Numbered from the stretch's first letter, positions 1-9,974 are shown. The stretch: 47,000 bases of DNA from an uncultured Prochlorococcus sp. (GCA_902564695.1 CACFCB010000007.1:1-47000); one strand, 5' to 3'. Translations and numbers: made by a program. Notes: generated from the sequence alone by a model not told the origin.

Positions 1-822
1 AGGCTAATACTTCTCATCCCAGCCGGATGGTCTCTTTGGTTGACTCCTTCAGCACCACCGTCTCTATTTATTCTTGGAATCATCTTTTTTGGTGGGATAT
101 TTATAAGTGGTGCAGGATGTATTGCGAATGATATATGGGATCGTCGCTTTGACCAAAAAGTTTCAAGAACGAAAGGAAGGCCATTAGCCAATGGGAAAGT
201 ATCTCTTAAAACTTCATTAATACTACTATTTTCTTTATTGCTTCTTAGCCTATTTATAGTTCTCCTAATACCCACAGAGAGTCGGGACTTATGCCTAAAA
301 CTGTCTTTTTTATCATTACCTTTTATTCTTATTTATCCCTCAGCAAAAAGATGGTTTAAATATCCCCAACTTATTCTTGCTATCTGCTGGGGATTTTCAG
401 TCCTAATCCCCTGGGCAGCAAGTCAATCTTCTTTATCAGGAGGCGTCACATTGATATTTTGTTGGTTAGCAACGATATTATGGACTTTTGGTTTTGATAC
501 TGTTTATGCAATGGCGGATGAATTAGACGACAAAAAGATCGGTCTTAATAGTAGTGCTATCAGTCTCGGGGAAAACTCAATAAAAACAGTTTCATTATGC
601 TACTTTTTATGCTGTTCTTTTTTAGCTATATCTGCTTTGAAAGCAAATTTAGGAATACTGTTTTGGCCTTTTTGGTTAATATCAACTTTAGGAATGCAAC
701 GAGAGGTTTTCTTATTAAGTTCAAGATCAAAAGGGATTTCTGCATCAGGGCTACATTTCCGCAATCAAGTGCGAATTGGTAGTTTATTACTTTTTGGCAT
801 GATCTTAAGCAAAATTTTTTAA
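1..822 (+). CDS. ubiA: 4-hydroxybenzoate polyprenyltransferase, UbiA family (5' truncated by window edge)
   Basis: A UbiA-family integral membrane prenyltransferase, most likely attaching a solanesyl chain to 4-hydroxybenzoate in plastoquinone synthesis. The frame is open from base 1, so the true start lies upstream; the TTG at 40 is only the first start-like codon inside the window. Both Asp-rich prenyl-diphosphate/Mg2+ motifs are visible: NDIWDRRFD, about residue 43 of the visible part, and DELDDKKIG around residue 175. Several hydrophobic segments separate them, as in the family. It differs from ctaB and chlG elsewhere in the window. The quinone substrate is inferred from family and organism; the UbiA fold itself is clear. 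An LD-carboxypeptidase gene follows after 25 bases on the same strand. Confidence 0.87.
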   Translation, partial: RLILLIPAGWSLWLTPSAPPSLFILGIIFFGGIFISGAGCIANDIWDRRFDQKVSRTKGRPLANGKVSLKTSLILLFSLLLLSLFIVLLIPTESRDLCLKLSFLSLPFILIYPSAKRWFKYPQLILAICWGFSVLIPWAASQSSLSGGVTLIFCWLATILWTFGFDTVYAMADELDDKKIGLNSSAISLGENSIKTVSLCYFLCCSFLAISALKANLGILFWPFWLISTLGMQREVFLLSSRSKGISASGLHFRNQVRIGSLLLFGMILSKIF

Positions 823-847
823 TCAATGCCATTAGCAAGATTTGTAA

Positions 848-1720
848 ATGACTAAATCTCTAAAGAAAGGTGATTTATTTCACATAGTTGCAGCCAGTTC
901 ACCAATTAGCAATAAAAAAGACCTTGACTCAGGTATCAAAGTTCTTGAAGACTGGGGCTTGATATGTAATCACATCGACTCAATAGATAGATCATGGGGC
1001 TATTTAGCAGGCAGTGATGAACTCAGATTTAATGAACTGCACCCCAAAAACTATTTTCCTCTTATTGCTTTTGCTAGAGGTGGATACGGATCAGCAAGAT
1101 TATTAGAAAAAATACAACCATGGAAAGATGGTTGGATGGTTGGCTTCTCTGATTTAACTTCAATCCTTCTTGCACGTTTTTCAAGTGGCTTTCTTGGAGG
1201 AGTTCATGGACCACTTATTACAACGCTTGGAGCCGAGCCCGACTGGAGTAAAGACAGACTTAAATCAATTTTATTTGGTAATCCTGTGCCAGATATTTTT
1301 GGAGACCCCTGGGGAGGAGGATTCTCAAAAGGGACTTTAATAGTTGGGAACCTCACTGTTATGACTCATTTAATTGGCACAGAGCATTTACCAAACTTTA
1401 AAGAATCAATACTTATTATTGAAGATATTGGTGAAGCTCCTTATAGAATTGACAGAATGTTAACTCACTTAAGGCTAGCTGGAATCCTACAACAGTTGTC
1501 AGGCTTAGGTTTTGGCTCATTTAATTGTTGTGATCATGAAGCGGGCGTCAACAAAAGTAAGTCATTCGAGCTAAATGATATTTTAAGAGATAGGACCAAA
1601 GACCTTAAAATACCAATTATTTCAAATTTACCTATTGGTCATTGCCATGGAAATGCATCACTCCCAATAGGGAGTGATGCATTTATAAACGGCAACACCG
1701 GTCGTCTCAGTCTTTCTTAG
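848..1720 (+). CDS. LD-carboxypeptidase (peptidase S66 family)
   Basis: A murein tetrapeptide LD-carboxypeptidase-like protein of 290 aa that would trim the terminal D-Ala from cytoplasmic muropeptides during peptidoglycan recycling; MccF-type immunity proteins share the fold. S66 landmarks appear in order: the ARGGYG turn (76-81), the nucleophile Ser101 in GFSD, the acidic residue in EDIGEAPYR (about Glu196), and His265 in LPIGH. No signal peptide is seen, consistent with a cytosolic enzyme. The ATG at 848 gives the normal family length. Its last 14 bases overlap the convergent ispD gene. A perfect 15-bp hairpin lies inside the coding sequence near the 3' end. Confidence 0.88.
   Translation: MTKSLKKGDLFHIVAASSPISNKKDLDSGIKVLEDWGLICNHIDSIDRSWGYLAGSDELRFNELHPKNYFPLIAFARGGYGSARLLEKIQPWKDGWMVGFSDLTSILLARFSSGFLGGVHGPLITTLGAEPDWSKDRLKSILFGNPVPDIFGDPWGGGFSKGTLIVGNLTVMTHLIGTEHLPNFKESILIIEDIGEAPYRIDRMLTHLRLAGILQQLSGLGFGSFNCCDHEAGVNKSKSFELNDILRDRTKDLKIPIISNLPIGHCHGNASLPIGSDAFINGNTGRLSLS
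1651..1684. repeat. Perfect inverted repeat (15-bp stem, 4-nt loop) inside the LD-carboxypeptidase gene
   Basis: The arms at 1651-1665 and 1670-1684 are exact reverse complements around the loop AATA. The repeat is fully coding (about [15 protein letters not shown]) and ends 23 bases before the 3' end of ispD on the other strand. No T-tract follows in either direction, so it does not look like an ordinary intrinsic terminator. Confidence 0.8.
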
Positions 1721-2384
1721 TCGCCAATAAAGACTCTGCAACTACCAGATCAAATGGGGTTGTTACTTTAATATTAGAAGGTCCTGCATCATATATTTTA
1801 ACTGGAAAACCCAAGTGTTCAAATAAAGAAGCATCATCAGTGACATTCCATCCTCTAGAAAGTGCTTCCATGTGAGCATGTTTTAGTTTCTCCACAGGGA
1901 AACCCTGTGGAGTCTGCGCACACCATAAATCTGAACGTGGAGGGCTACCAATTATCTCTCCTTTTTTATTAACCTTTTTTATAGTATCCGTAACTTGTGT
2001 CGCTGCGATTACAGCATCTCCATTTGACACTATCTTTGCAATCTCATCAAAAACAAATGGGCTAACCAGGCATCTTGCGCCATCATGAATCAGTACATAC
2101 TTAGCATCGTAGGGAAGAGCTGATAACCCCAGTTGCACTGACTGCTGCCTAGTTGATCCACCATTGATCCATTCAATTAGTTTCACTGAGTTATCAAGGA
2201 TTGAACATATAGAGCTTTTATCTTTGGGTTGTCCAACAATTCCAATCCAATGTATTGACTTAGATGCTAAAGCTGCCTTCAAAGTCCACTCTAATACTGT
2301 TTTACCTGCAATCTTCAATAAAAGTTTATTTCTATCTGCACCCATTCGACTTCCACTACCTGCAGCCGCAATTAACAAATGCAC
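1707..2384 (-). CDS. ispD: 2-C-methyl-D-erythritol 4-phosphate cytidylyltransferase
   Basis: IspD of 225 aa, a normal family length. It transfers CMP from CTP to 2-C-methyl-D-erythritol 4-phosphate in the MEP isoprenoid pathway, which feeds carotenoid, phytol and quinone synthesis. The N-terminal nucleotide-binding loop [18 protein letters not shown] (6-23) carries the conserved Gly-rich turn and Lys. HDGARCLVS in mid-protein and [10 protein letters not shown], followed by the TPQGF segment, are family signatures. The start is a GTG at 2384, directly before HLLIAAAG; no ATG is available. The gene converges on and overlaps the LD-carboxypeptidase gene by 14 bases and is divergent from fabG. 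Confidence 0.95.
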   Translation of the reverse strand: MHLLIAAAGSGSRMGADRNKLLLKIAGKTVLEWTLKAALASKSIHWIGIVGQPKDKSSICSILDNSVKLIEWINGGSTRQQSVQLGLSALPYDAKYVLIHDGARCLVSPFVFDEIAKIVSNGDAVIAATQVTDTIKKVNKKGEIIGSPPRSDLWCAQTPQGFPVEKLKHAHMEALSRGWNVTDDASLFEHLGFPVKIYDAGPSNIKVTTPFDLVVAESLLATKKD

Positions 2385-2538
2385 AAGATTCCTCTCAATA
2401 GATTATTCAATAAATATATACAAACAGTAAAAATAACTATTTTTAGTATCTGAACTTAAACTCTTTTCAAAAATAAATGACTCAATAGTAGGTTAAACAA
2501 ATCCAGATTCGATACTAACAATTTAAAATCATAAAATC

Positions 2539-3291
2539 ATGACATTATCAAAATTACTAGAGGGTCAGACAGCACTAGTTACTGGTGCCAGCAGAGGAAT
2601 TGGTAAGGCAATAGCAAAATCCTTAGCAAAGGAAGGAGCAGAAGTAATAATCAATTATTCATCTTCTTTAGAGAATGCAAATAAAGTCGTATCAGAAATA
2701 AACTCTTTTGGCGGCAAGGCATACCCTCTACAGGCCGATATCTCCAATGAAAACTCTGTAAATGGATTAATAAAGAAAATTTTAGATAAAAGTCAAAAAA
2801 TTGACGTTTTGGTTAACAACGCAGGTATAACTAAAGATGGGCTTCTTATGAGAATGAAAACGAATGATTGGCAGGAAGTCTTAGACCTTAACTTAAGTGG
2901 TGTTTTTTATTGCACAAGGGCGATTTCAAGGCAAATGTTGAAGCAAAAAAAAGGAAGGATAATTAACATAACCTCAGTAGTTGGATTAATGGGTAACCCA
3001 GGACAAGCTAATTATTCTGCAGCCAAGGCAGGAGTAGTTGGTCTAACTAAAAGTGCAGCTAAAGAGTTTGCAAGCAGAGGGATAACTGTAAATGCTGTCG
3101 CTCCAGGTTTTATTTCTACAGATATGACAAAAGACCTAAATAGTGAGGCGATACTTTCCGCAATTCCACTGGGACGATTTGGAAATCCCGATGATGTTGC
3201 GGGAGTAGTAAAGTTTTTAGCTGCAGACCCCTCTGCTGCTTATATAACTGGTCAAACAATTCAAGTTGATGGTGGAATGGTAATGAGCTGA
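2539..3291 (+). CDS. fabG: 3-oxoacyl-[acyl-carrier-protein] reductase
   Basis: FabG, a 250-aa short-chain dehydrogenase/reductase that reduces beta-ketoacyl-ACP with NADPH in fatty-acid elongation. The NADP-binding motif TGASRGIG is at 15-22, NNAG at 93-96, and the catalytic set Asn118, Ser146, Tyr159, Lys163 is complete (YSAAKAG). The C-terminus ITGQTIQVDGGMVM is typical of true FabG rather than a generic SDR. The ATG at 2539 gives the usual length. About 155 bases separate it from the divergent ispD start, leaving room for promoters on both strands. Confidence 0.95.
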   Translation: MTLSKLLEGQTALVTGASRGIGKAIAKSLAKEGAEVIINYSSSLENANKVVSEINSFGGKAYPLQADISNENSVNGLIKKILDKSQKIDVLVNNAGITKDGLLMRMKTNDWQEVLDLNLSGVFYCTRAISRQMLKQKKGRIINITSVVGLMGNPGQANYSAAKAGVVGLTKSAAKEFASRGITVNAVAPGFISTDMTKDLNSEAILSAIPLGRFGNPDDVAGVVKFLAADPSAAYITGQTIQVDGGMVMS

Positions 3292-3298
3292 TTACGTA

Positions 3299-3475
3299 TT
3301 AATTTTGAATAGGTTGACCGAGTTCATCTCTCAATCTACGAATACGTTGAAGAAGCTTAAGTCTTCTGCTTCTTGCGGTAGCCGTAAGAAATATCCTCAA
3401 AGGAAAATAAATCAAAGTCATAGTCCCAGCTAATCCAGCCATGAGGACAAAAAATAAAGCTCCAGGATCGTTCAT
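3299..3475 (-). CDS. Small conserved-type membrane protein (58 aa), function unknown
   Basis: A 58-aa ORF (ATG at 3475, TAA at 3299) beginning MNDPGALFFVLMAGLAGTMT. One hydrophobic N-terminal segment (about residues 6-26) is followed by a strongly basic stretch with many Arg/Lys and a polar end (DELGQPIQN). The layout suggests a single-pass inner or thylakoid membrane protein with a positively charged cytoplasmic tail. It fills the fabG-groEL gap and ends 7 bases beyond the fabG stop on the opposite strand. I do not recognise a named family. The amino-acid pattern and exact fit into the gap support a real gene. Confidence 0.6.
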   Translation of the reverse strand: MNDPGALFFVLMAGLAGTMTLIYFPLRIFLTATARSRRLKLLQRIRRLRDELGQPIQN

Positions 3476-3603
3476 AAGTTGACACTAACTACCTTCTAGA
3501 AAAATTGGGAGAATTTTCTCAATTACAATTCGGCTTTCCCCACTTATTTAGCCTCCCCTAATGTGAGTCTATTGTGGGAGATTAACTTTAATCTAAATTA
3601 GAT

Positions 3604-5286
3604 ATGGCAAAACTACTAAGCTTTTCTGACGAATCTCGTGGTGCTTTAGAAAAAGGTGTGAACAACTTAGCTAACGCACTGAAAGTCACTATTGGACCAA
3701 AAGGTAGAAATGTAGTCATTGAAAAGAAATTTGGAGCTCCAGATATTGTTAATGATGGAGTAACTATTGCCAAAGAAATCGACCTAGATGATCCTTTTGA
3801 AAATATTGGAGCAAAACTAATTGAACAAGTTGCTTCCAAAACCAAAGAAAAAGCTGGAGATGGAACTACAACTGCAACAGTTCTTGCCCAATTTATGGTT
3901 CAAGAGGGGCTTAGGAATACTGCCGCAGGAGCAAGCCCTATAGAATTAAGGAGAGGGATGGAAAAGGCTGTTGCGAAAATAGTTGATGATCTAAAAACCA
4001 AAAGTCAATCAGTAAGTGGTGACGCCATTAAACAAGTAGCAACTGTCAGCGCTGGCGGCGATGAGGAAATAGGTTCAATGATTGCAGATGCTATCGACAA
4101 AGTAAGCTTTGATGGTGTAATAACAGTTGAAGAATCTAAGTCTCTAGCTACCGAATTAGATATCACAGAGGGTATGGCCTTTGACCGAGGGTATAGCTCA
4201 CCATATTTTGTTACAGATGAAGATCGATTAATTTGTGAATTTGAAAATCCTTCAATTCTGATAACCGACAAAAAAATCTCATCTATTACTGATCTGATTC
4301 CAGTCTTAGAAACAGTTCAAAAAAACGGAACACCTTTAATAATCCTTGCCGAAGAGGTTGAAGGCGAAGCCTTAGCCACTTTAGTAGTTAACAAAAATCG
4401 TGGCGTACTTCAAGTTGCCGCAGTCAGAGCTCCATCATTTGGAGAAAGACGAAAAGCAGCGTTAGGAGATATAGCTGTACTTACTGGTGGGACTTTAATT
4501 AGTGAAGACAAGGCAATGAGTCTTGAAAAAGTGCAAATAACTGATTTAGGAAAAGCAAGGAGAGTGACAATCACAAAAGACAGCACAACGATTGTTGCTA
4601 ACGAAAGTCAAAATTCTGAACTAGCTAATCGTATTGCTTCCATCAAACGAGAACTTAATGAAACTGATTCTGAATATGATCAAGAAAAATTAAATGAAAG
4701 AATCGCAAAGCTTGCTGGTGGAGTTGCTGTTATCAAAGTTGGTGCCCCTACTGAAACTGAACTTAAAAACAGAAAGTTAAGAATAGAGGATGCTCTCAAT
4801 GCTACTCGTGCAGCTATTGAAGAAGGTATTGTTGCTGGTGGTGGAACGACTCTTCTTTCATTGAGTGAAGGGCTTGAAAATTTAACGAAGAAATTAAAGG
4901 GTGACCAAAAAACAGGTGTTGAAATCATCAAAAGAGCTTTAACAGCCCCAACAAAACAAATAGCCATTAATGCTGGATTTAATGGAGATGTTGTTGTATC
5001 AGATATCAAACGTTTAGGAAAAGGCTTTAATGCACAAACAGGAGAGTACGAAGATTTACTCAAAGCAGGTATTTTAGATGCATCCAAAGTGATAAGACTT
5101 GCTCTACAAGATGCAGTTTCAATAGCTTCATTGCTTATAACAACTGAAGTAGTAATCGCTGACAAACCTGAACCAGCTTCTTCTCCTGGGGCTGATGGTG
5201 GTGACCCAATGGGTGGAATGGGTGGAATGGGTGGAATGGGTGGAATGGGTGGAATGGGTGGAATGGGTATGCCTGGAATGATGTAG
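3604..5286 (+). CDS. groL: 60-kDa chaperonin GroEL (copy without adjacent groES)
   Basis: GroEL of 560 aa, the ATP-dependent folding chaperonin that forms a 14-mer with GroES as lid. [11 protein letters not shown], the ATP-site region, lies near residues 85-95. The apical and equatorial domains are full length, and the protein ends in a Gly-Gly-Met tail. No groES lies upstream, so this is the stand-alone copy that cyanobacteria often carry beside a groESL operon. I see no CIRCE element (the HrcA operator) in the 120 bases before the ATG, so control may be HrcA-independent; other operators were not excluded. Start ATG at 3604. Confidence 0.96.
   Translation: MAKLLSFSDESRGALEKGVNNLANALKVTIGPKGRNVVIEKKFGAPDIVNDGVTIAKEIDLDDPFENIGAKLIEQVASKTKEKAGDGTTTATVLAQFMVQEGLRNTAAGASPIELRRGMEKAVAKIVDDLKTKSQSVSGDAIKQVATVSAGGDEEIGSMIADAIDKVSFDGVITVEESKSLATELDITEGMAFDRGYSSPYFVTDEDRLICEFENPSILITDKKISSITDLIPVLETVQKNGTPLIILAEEVEGEALATLVVNKNRGVLQVAAVRAPSFGERRKAALGDIAVLTGGTLISEDKAMSLEKVQITDLGKARRVTITKDSTTIVANESQNSELANRIASIKRELNETDSEYDQEKLNERIAKLAGGVAVIKVGAPTETELKNRKLRIEDALNATRAAIEEGIVAGGGTTLLSLSEGLENLTKKLKGDQKTGVEIIKRALTAPTKQIAINAGFNGDVVVSDIKRLGKGFNAQTGEYEDLLKAGILDASKVIRLALQDAVSIASLLITTEVVIADKPEPASSPGADGGDPMGGMGGMGGMGGMGGMGGMGMPGMM
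5212..5265 (+). repeat. Six exact tandem copies of a 9-bp unit encoding the GroEL Gly-Gly-Met tail
   Basis: GGTGGAATG is repeated six times without any synonymous change (5212-5265). Identical codons across all copies indicate recent expansion or homogenisation by slippage rather than old selection on the peptide alone. Confidence 0.9.
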
Positions 5287-5350
5287 AGAAAATAGATATC
5301 TGATTTAATTAAACTTAGAAAATATACGAAAATTAAAATAAATTGGGTGT

Positions 5351-5839
5351 TTAGAACCTATTTCTAAATACCCACTTATTCAAATAACCATATTTAGGTT
5401 TTGGGGGTATTGGGATTAAGGCTTTAACTTTAGGAGGATTATTTACCTCTTTAGATGTGGAAATTACTTTTTTTTCTTTCTTTTCGTTATTAGCAATTTC
5501 ATAAGATGTGGTTTTTAATGATATTTTATCTTCAAGATTAACTGAGTTAAACTCTTCTTGGTTATTTTTTTTGAGTTGTTGTTCTTGATTATCATCTTCT
5601 TTCATAGAAATTTTTTCGTTTCTCTTAAAGAGAATATCCTCTGATTGATCACTTTTTTGATTATCTCCAAAGGGAAGATTCTGAATAACCTTGTTTAAAT
5701 CTAAGTTATTCAATTCTTCCAAACTTTCAACTCCAAAACGATGTGCCCATTGAGATTTGAGTAAGGCGTACAATTCTTGATCATCGGCCTTTAATGCCTC
5801 TAAAATTTGTTGTTGTAACTGATACTTTCTAGACTCCAA
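5351..5839 (-). CDS. Hypothetical protein with helical N-terminus and charged linker
   Basis: A 162-aa protein I do not recognise. The N-terminal ~55 residues (MESRKYQLQQQILEAL, then ALLKSQWAHRFGVESLEEL) look helical and well ordered. A long Lys/Glu/Asn/Gln-rich low-complexity region follows (about 65-130). The C-terminus carries a Pro-rich segment, PPKVKALIPIPPKPKYG, and ends with WVFRNRF. No signal peptide or membrane segment is seen. The start is a TTG at 5839. It lies 29 bases after the ABC-2 permease stop on the same strand and could be the last gene of that transcript. A cytosolic adaptor or scaffold is possible, but nothing shows it. Confidence 0.65.
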   Translation of the reverse strand: MESRKYQLQQQILEALKADDQELYALLKSQWAHRFGVESLEELNNLDLNKVIQNLPFGDNQKSDQSEDILFKRNEKISMKEDDNQEQQLKKNNQEEFNSVNLEDKISLKTTSYEIANNEKKEKKVISTSKEVNNPPKVKALIPIPPKPKYGYLNKWVFRNRF

Positions 5840-5868
5840 GGTTCTTTTAAATCACTAAATTAAGATTA

Positions 5869-6723
5869 TCAAGCAAGTTTGCGGTTTAAAAGAGGTCTGA
5901 TAAGAAAAAACAACCCAACTGTAAGAATAAACAAAATCACGAGACAAGAATATCCATTCAATTCTCCATAAGGAGCATTAATCAAAACCAATTTCATATC
6001 CACAGAATTATTGTAGGCCATTCGTATCGGTTCAATAGCAAATGTTAATGGGTTAATTGATGCTATCCATCCCAGCCATTTAGGCATAAAAGATATAGGA
6101 GCTAGTGCGGTACTTGCAAAAAGGACTGGGAGATTTGCAATAAAAATAATTGCTATAAGCTCTATATGTCCTGGCAAAATAAAAGCCAAACCAAGACTAA
6201 GACCTGTTATTGCAAAAATCAGCAACAATAGAGTTATTGCTATTAGAAGAAAACCTCCAAAACTGGGCCAACCATAACCTAAAAGAGCAGACGTTGCCAT
6301 TATGGCAAAACTCTGCATAAGACTAATAGTAGTTATGTAGATCACAGAAGAAATTACGATTGAACTTCTACTACTTAATGGAGCAACTAAAAGTCTATTA
6401 AGAAAACCAAATTCTCTATCAAACATTACAGGAAGTCCGGCATTAAGAGCCCCACTAAAAGCAGTAAATACTATCAATCCTGCTCCAAGAAATTCACCAT
6501 AGCTACTGCTCCCAGGTAAAAAATCAATTGGAGCCTTAGAAAATAGTGCTGCGAAAAGCAAAAGCCATATTAAAGGTTGAAGGATGCCAGCAAATAATGT
6601 TGAAGGTCGGCGAATTAATTGAATAAAAAGCCTCCAGGTCAGCGCCGAAGTCTCTTGAATAATTTCACCCAAATCATTTCTGAAATGTTCTTCTTGATGA
6701 AGGGATGAATTAGTAATAGTCAT
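5869..6723 (-). CDS. ABC-2 type transporter permease
   Basis: A 284-aa membrane protein of the ABC-2 (DrrB/NodJ-like) permease family. After a short polar N-terminus come about six hydrophobic segments, including LFAGILQPLIWLLLFAALF and the run ending in an FLIRPLLNRKLA tail. The segment FDREFGFLNRLLVAPLSSRSSIVISS is the characteristic ABC-2 coupling region. The ATG at 6723 lies 31 bases after the stop of the ATP-binding subunit, so the two should form one exporter (two of each subunit). The substrate cannot be told from sequence; related systems export lipids, polysaccharides or drugs. Confidence 0.88.
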   Translation of the reverse strand: MTITNSSLHQEEHFRNDLGEIIQETSALTWRLFIQLIRRPSTLFAGILQPLIWLLLFAALFSKAPIDFLPGSSSYGEFLGAGLIVFTAFSGALNAGLPVMFDREFGFLNRLLVAPLSSRSSIVISSVIYITTISLMQSFAIMATSALLGYGWPSFGGFLLIAITLLLLIFAITGLSLGLAFILPGHIELIAIIFIANLPVLFASTALAPISFMPKWLGWIASINPLTFAIEPIRMAYNNSVDMKLVLINAPYGELNGYSCLVILFILTVGLFFLIRPLLNRKLA

Positions 6724-6754
6724 TTGTTTAATGAATTGATGATTAAAGAATTAA

Positions 6755-7768
6755 TTACCGCATCGATTTCTTATTCTCAAGCTTAAAATCTCTTTTCCCA
6801 GCTAGCTCTAATTCCGCATCCATAAGTGTTTTACCAGTCGCCTGCAAATAAACATCATCTAAACTTGGACGACTATGAGAAAGTGCAAAGACTTCAAAAT
6901 TTTCTTGAGAAAGATGATCAGACAAACTTGAGATAACATCATTACTACTCACTAAGAAGTTTAAAGAATATCCTTGTTTTTTGTTTATTACTACATTAGA
7001 AACTCCATTTATATTTTTTATTAATTTCCTTACAGATTCAGCTTCTAATGAATTACTAAACTCTCTAACTCTAAGTGTAACCCTATCTCCACCCAGCTCA
7101 CTTTTTAAATCTTCGGGTTTCCCACTAGCAATCACTTTTCCCTTATCAATAATAGCCATCTCATCTGCTAATTCATCTACTTCTTCAAGATAGTGACTAC
7201 TCAAGAGAATTGTAGTTTCGTTGTTTCTTAGTTCTTTCAATAATGCCCATATTACTGAACGGCTTTCTATATCCAATCCAACAGTAGGTTCATCAAGAAT
7301 CAATAGTTCTGGTTCATGTAACAATCCTGAAGCGAGGTCAAGTCTTCTTTTCATACCTCCCGAGAAAGAACCACATCTTCTATCAATCCATTCCTTCATC
7401 TCCAGTCTCTGAATCAATTCATCAATTCTCTTTTTTTTGAAGTTTTTATTCAAATGATAAAGATCTCCTTGAAGCTGAAGTAATTCTCTACCTGTAAGTA
7501 TTTTGTCGATTGCGACATCTTGAGCAACATAGCCTAATCGACGTCTAGTTTCTTTTTCTTCAAGCAAAGCATTCTTTCCTGCGACCTGAACATCACCTGA
7601 ATCAGGCTGAAGGAGAGTACATATAATTCTCAGCGCAGTACTTTTGCCAGCCCCATTTGGCCCCAACAGACCATACAAACTACCTTTAGGAACCTTAAGG
7701 TTAAGTCCATTTAAAGCCCTGACTGAGCCATATGACTTGAATAAATCTTTAAGTTGGATGAAAAACAT
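6755..7768 (-). CDS. ABC transporter ATP-binding protein (DrrA-like)
   Basis: A 337-aa nucleotide-binding subunit paired with the ABC-2 permease downstream. Walker A GPNGAGKST is at 36-44, the signature SFSGGMKRR at 134-142, Walker B LLILDEP at 155-161, and the switch His lies in LLSSHYLEEVDE. After the ~220-aa ATPase core comes a C-terminal extension (ending near KLENKKSMR) like that of DrrA/CcmA-type exporters. The ATG at 7768 precedes the usual FIQLKDLFKSYG opening. About 110 AT-rich bases separate it from ctaB on the same strand, enough for its own promoter. Export direction follows from the ABC-2 partner; the cargo is unknown. Confidence 0.92.
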   Translation of the reverse strand: MFFIQLKDLFKSYGSVRALNGLNLKVPKGSLYGLLGPNGAGKSTALRIICTLLQPDSGDVQVAGKNALLEEKETRRRLGYVAQDVAIDKILTGRELLQLQGDLYHLNKNFKKKRIDELIQRLEMKEWIDRRCGSFSGGMKRRLDLASGLLHEPELLILDEPTVGLDIESRSVIWALLKELRNNETTILLSSHYLEEVDELADEMAIIDKGKVIASGKPEDLKSELGGDRVTLRVREFSNSLEAESVRKLIKNINGVSNVVINKKQGYSLNFLVSSNDVISSLSDHLSQENFEVFALSHSRPSLDDVYLQATGKTLMDAELELAGKRDFKLENKKSMR

Positions 7769-7878
7769 CTAGAAACAGATTGCCTAAAGAGTTAATTAAT
7801 ATCTTCTAACGAATTCTAATTAATAAAAGAGAGCAAGTTTATAAAGTTTTTATTTTTATTTTTCAGACTGAAGAAAAC

Positions 7879-8871
7879 CTAAAACCTCATAGAGAAATCA
7901 TTTAGCAAAGCTAATAACTGATCATTAAAAATAATAGATACTTCCATTCTACTAATAACAAGCAAAAAACAAACTCCAAACATATAAAGAATAGACCACC
8001 TAAACAAACCTTTCGCTCGATCTAGATCCTCTGGCTTATCTCTTAATCTTGAGACCATTTGAAGAAGTCTTGAGTTGTAAGGAAGTAATAACATTCCATA
8101 TAACAAACCCCCCTCAGGTAAAACAAAGCATCCTAAAAAACTTAAACCTACAGTTAAATAACCATAAAAAGATATTGCTTTAGCTGTAACAACAGGACCA
8201 CTTACTGTTGGGAGCATAGGAATACCTACTGATCGGTAGTCCTCTTTTAGCAAGATAGCCAGAGCCCAAAAATGTGCTGGAGTCCAAACCATAACCAAAG
8301 AAAACAACCACCACCCCCCTAATCCAATATGCCCGGCCGCGGCAGAAGCTCCAACTAAGGGAGGTATTGCTCCAGCGACTCCCCCAAAAACAATATTTTG
8401 AGATGTCCTAGGTTTTAAAAAGGCTGTATATAGAAGTACATAACTACAGAGTCCTAAAAGTGTTAATCCTGCAGCTAAACAATTAACCCCGCTTACCAAA
8501 AGTACTGAGGCAGCAAGAGTGCAAGAAATTGCTCCAATAAAAACTGATGACGAAGAAAGCCGTCCTGAAGGTAATGCTCTATTACTTGTTCGTTTCATTT
8601 GCTTGTCAAGATCTTTCTCCCACAAGCAATTCAGAGCTCCTGCTGCTGCTGCTGCAAGAGCTCCTCCACCCAATGTACATACCAATCGAGGAGAGGGTAA
8701 TGGCCATTCTTCGGAAAGAGCCATTCCACCAACAGTCGTTGCAAGTAAAAGAGGGATTAACCGTGGCTTAGCAACCTCCAACCAAGCTGGTAATTTTATT
8801 CGTTTTCGAGAGGGAACAATATCCTCACGATTAACTGGTTGTGCAATCACATCAGATGTTGAGCTAACCAT
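7879..8871 (-). CDS. ctaB: Protoheme IX farnesyltransferase (haem O synthase)
   Basis: CtaB, a UbiA-family membrane enzyme that adds farnesyl to haem B, giving haem O for the aa3 oxidase. The prenyl-diphosphate motif [15 protein letters not shown] and the basic/aromatic region [17 protein letters not shown] are diagnostic of CtaB rather than ChlG or UbiA. I chose the ATG at 8871 ([11 protein letters not shown], 330 aa), which overlaps the ctaA stop by 8 bases as in coupled genes. A start at 8925 is also open and would add 18 residues reaching back into ctaA. It is the second gene of the ctaA-ctaB unit, divergent from ctaC-D-E. Confidence 0.93.
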   Translation of the reverse strand: MVSSTSDVIAQPVNREDIVPSRKRIKLPAWLEVAKPRLIPLLLATTVGGMALSEEWPLPSPRLVCTLGGGALAAAAAGALNCLWEKDLDKQMKRTSNRALPSGRLSSSSVFIGAISCTLAASVLLVSGVNCLAAGLTLLGLCSYVLLYTAFLKPRTSQNIVFGGVAGAIPPLVGASAAAGHIGLGGWWLFSLVMVWTPAHFWALAILLKEDYRSVGIPMLPTVSGPVVTAKAISFYGYLTVGLSFLGCFVLPEGGLLYGMLLLPYNSRLLQMVSRLRDKPEDLDRAKGLFRWSILYMFGVCFLLVISRMEVSIIFNDQLLALLNDFSMRF

Positions 8872-9790
8872 GACAAGTCTCCAAAGTTGATTCGGTTGTA
8901 AAAAATGTTTGAGAAGATCCGTCAATTACTCTGCCCTTAAAATTCAATGCTGAAAGAAAGGCCACTAACAAACAAGCAACTAATTGATGTCCAATTACAA
9001 GGCCAGGTTCACTCATACCTAGTTGAATTGAAAATACTCCTAAAAAGATTTGTAAAATAATCAAAAGAGAAATAGTCAAGAAATAAGGCCATTGATTAAT
9101 AAAAACATCTCTCTGAATAAAAGAAATAATCACAAATGAAATAACGACAAAAGTTACAGGAAAGGCACTATTTCGATGAAGTTCGATGAGATTGCAAGAA
9201 TCACCAAGATTCAAACATCTGTGAGCAGCCCATGAAGTTGCAACTCGACTACCCAGTAAAGACTGAGCAATTACAGAGAAAAGAGATAAAAAGCCAAGAA
9301 AACGAAGCCAAGGTGGGAAAATTGATTTCCCGGGATTAAGTAATTGTTGAGTTACAGCACTCATAACAGCAACAAGAGTAAATGCAACTGCTAGGTGAGC
9401 CACAACGACTAAAGATGGCAATAGTTCCATTACTGTCAAAGCTCCCAAGAAACCCTGAAAAGCAACTAATAGAGTCAAGGCGCCATAAGTCCAAGGTAGC
9501 CATTTAGGTAAAAATTTAGCCCAGCACAAAGAGAGGACAAATTGAACAATTAAAACAATTCCCACGAAAAAAGCATCTAAGCGATGAAACCATTCAAGGA
9601 AAACTTTTACATTCATTTGCCTACCAGGCAAAAAAGATCCATAACAGAGAGGCCAGTCTGGACAGGCGAGACCAGCCTCCATAACTCTAGTTGCTCCGCC
9701 AATTACAACAAGAGTGATTAGAGCAACTACTACGTGGGCAGCAAGCTGACCCAATCTAAATAGAGGCTTTGGTGGAAAAAGAACCTGCAC
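8864..9790 (-). CDS. ctaA: Haem A synthase (COX15/CtaA family)
   Basis: CtaA of 308 aa oxidises the C8 methyl of haem O to the formyl group of haem A. It is a polytopic membrane protein of about eight helices in two related halves. Family signatures include [21 protein letters not shown] near residues 31-51, carrying the paired cysteines, a haem-ligand-type His in [11 protein letters not shown], and the second-half cysteine pair CLNLGDSC with LHRNSAF. The ATG at 9790 gives normal length. It is translated just before ctaB, with an 8-base overlap, and is divergent from ctaC across a 184-base gap that must hold both promoters. Confidence 0.94.
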   Translation of the reverse strand: MQVLFPPKPLFRLGQLAAHVVVALITLVVIGGATRVMEAGLACPDWPLCYGSFLPGRQMNVKVFLEWFHRLDAFFVGIVLIVQFVLSLCWAKFLPKWLPWTYGALTLLVAFQGFLGALTVMELLPSLVVVAHLAVAFTLVAVMSAVTQQLLNPGKSIFPPWLRFLGFLSLFSVIAQSLLGSRVATSWAAHRCLNLGDSCNLIELHRNSAFPVTFVVISFVIISFIQRDVFINQWPYFLTISLLIILQIFLGVFSIQLGMSEPGLVIGHQLVACLLVAFLSALNFKGRVIDGSSQTFFTTESTLETCHG

Positions 9791-9962
9791 GTATGCAAAG
9801 ATCCATCAAATCATTATTAATTCAACGTAGCGATTACCTGATAGACGTCACCTGAATAAGCGGACTGCAACATAAATATTCTCTTTTTTTAAAAAATTAT
9901 TCATCTTGAATTAACAATTAGTGAATACATAAATTAATTTTCCCCATAACCTATGTATAGAT

Positions 9963-9968
9963 AAGGAG
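9963..9968 (+). promoter_or_regulatory. Ribosome binding site fixing the TTG start of ctaC
   Basis: AAGGAG lies six bases before the TTG at 9975. It is the main reason to accept a TTG start, because no in-frame ATG or GTG gives a complete first membrane segment. Confidence 0.75.
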
Positions 9969-9974
9969 ATTTTC

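Noticed and set aside
3500-3603. Possible CIRCE or other heat-shock operator before groEL
   Set aside because: Only weak, imperfect inverted repeats (around 3504-3523 and 3551-3580) are present; none matches the CIRCE consensus.
4680-5165. 161-codon minus-strand frame inside groEL
   Set aside because: Shadow of the highly conserved groEL frame with Ser/Ala-rich translation and no start context.
8519-8890. Two plus-strand frames opposite ctaB
   Set aside because: Antisense shadows of a conserved membrane-protein gene.
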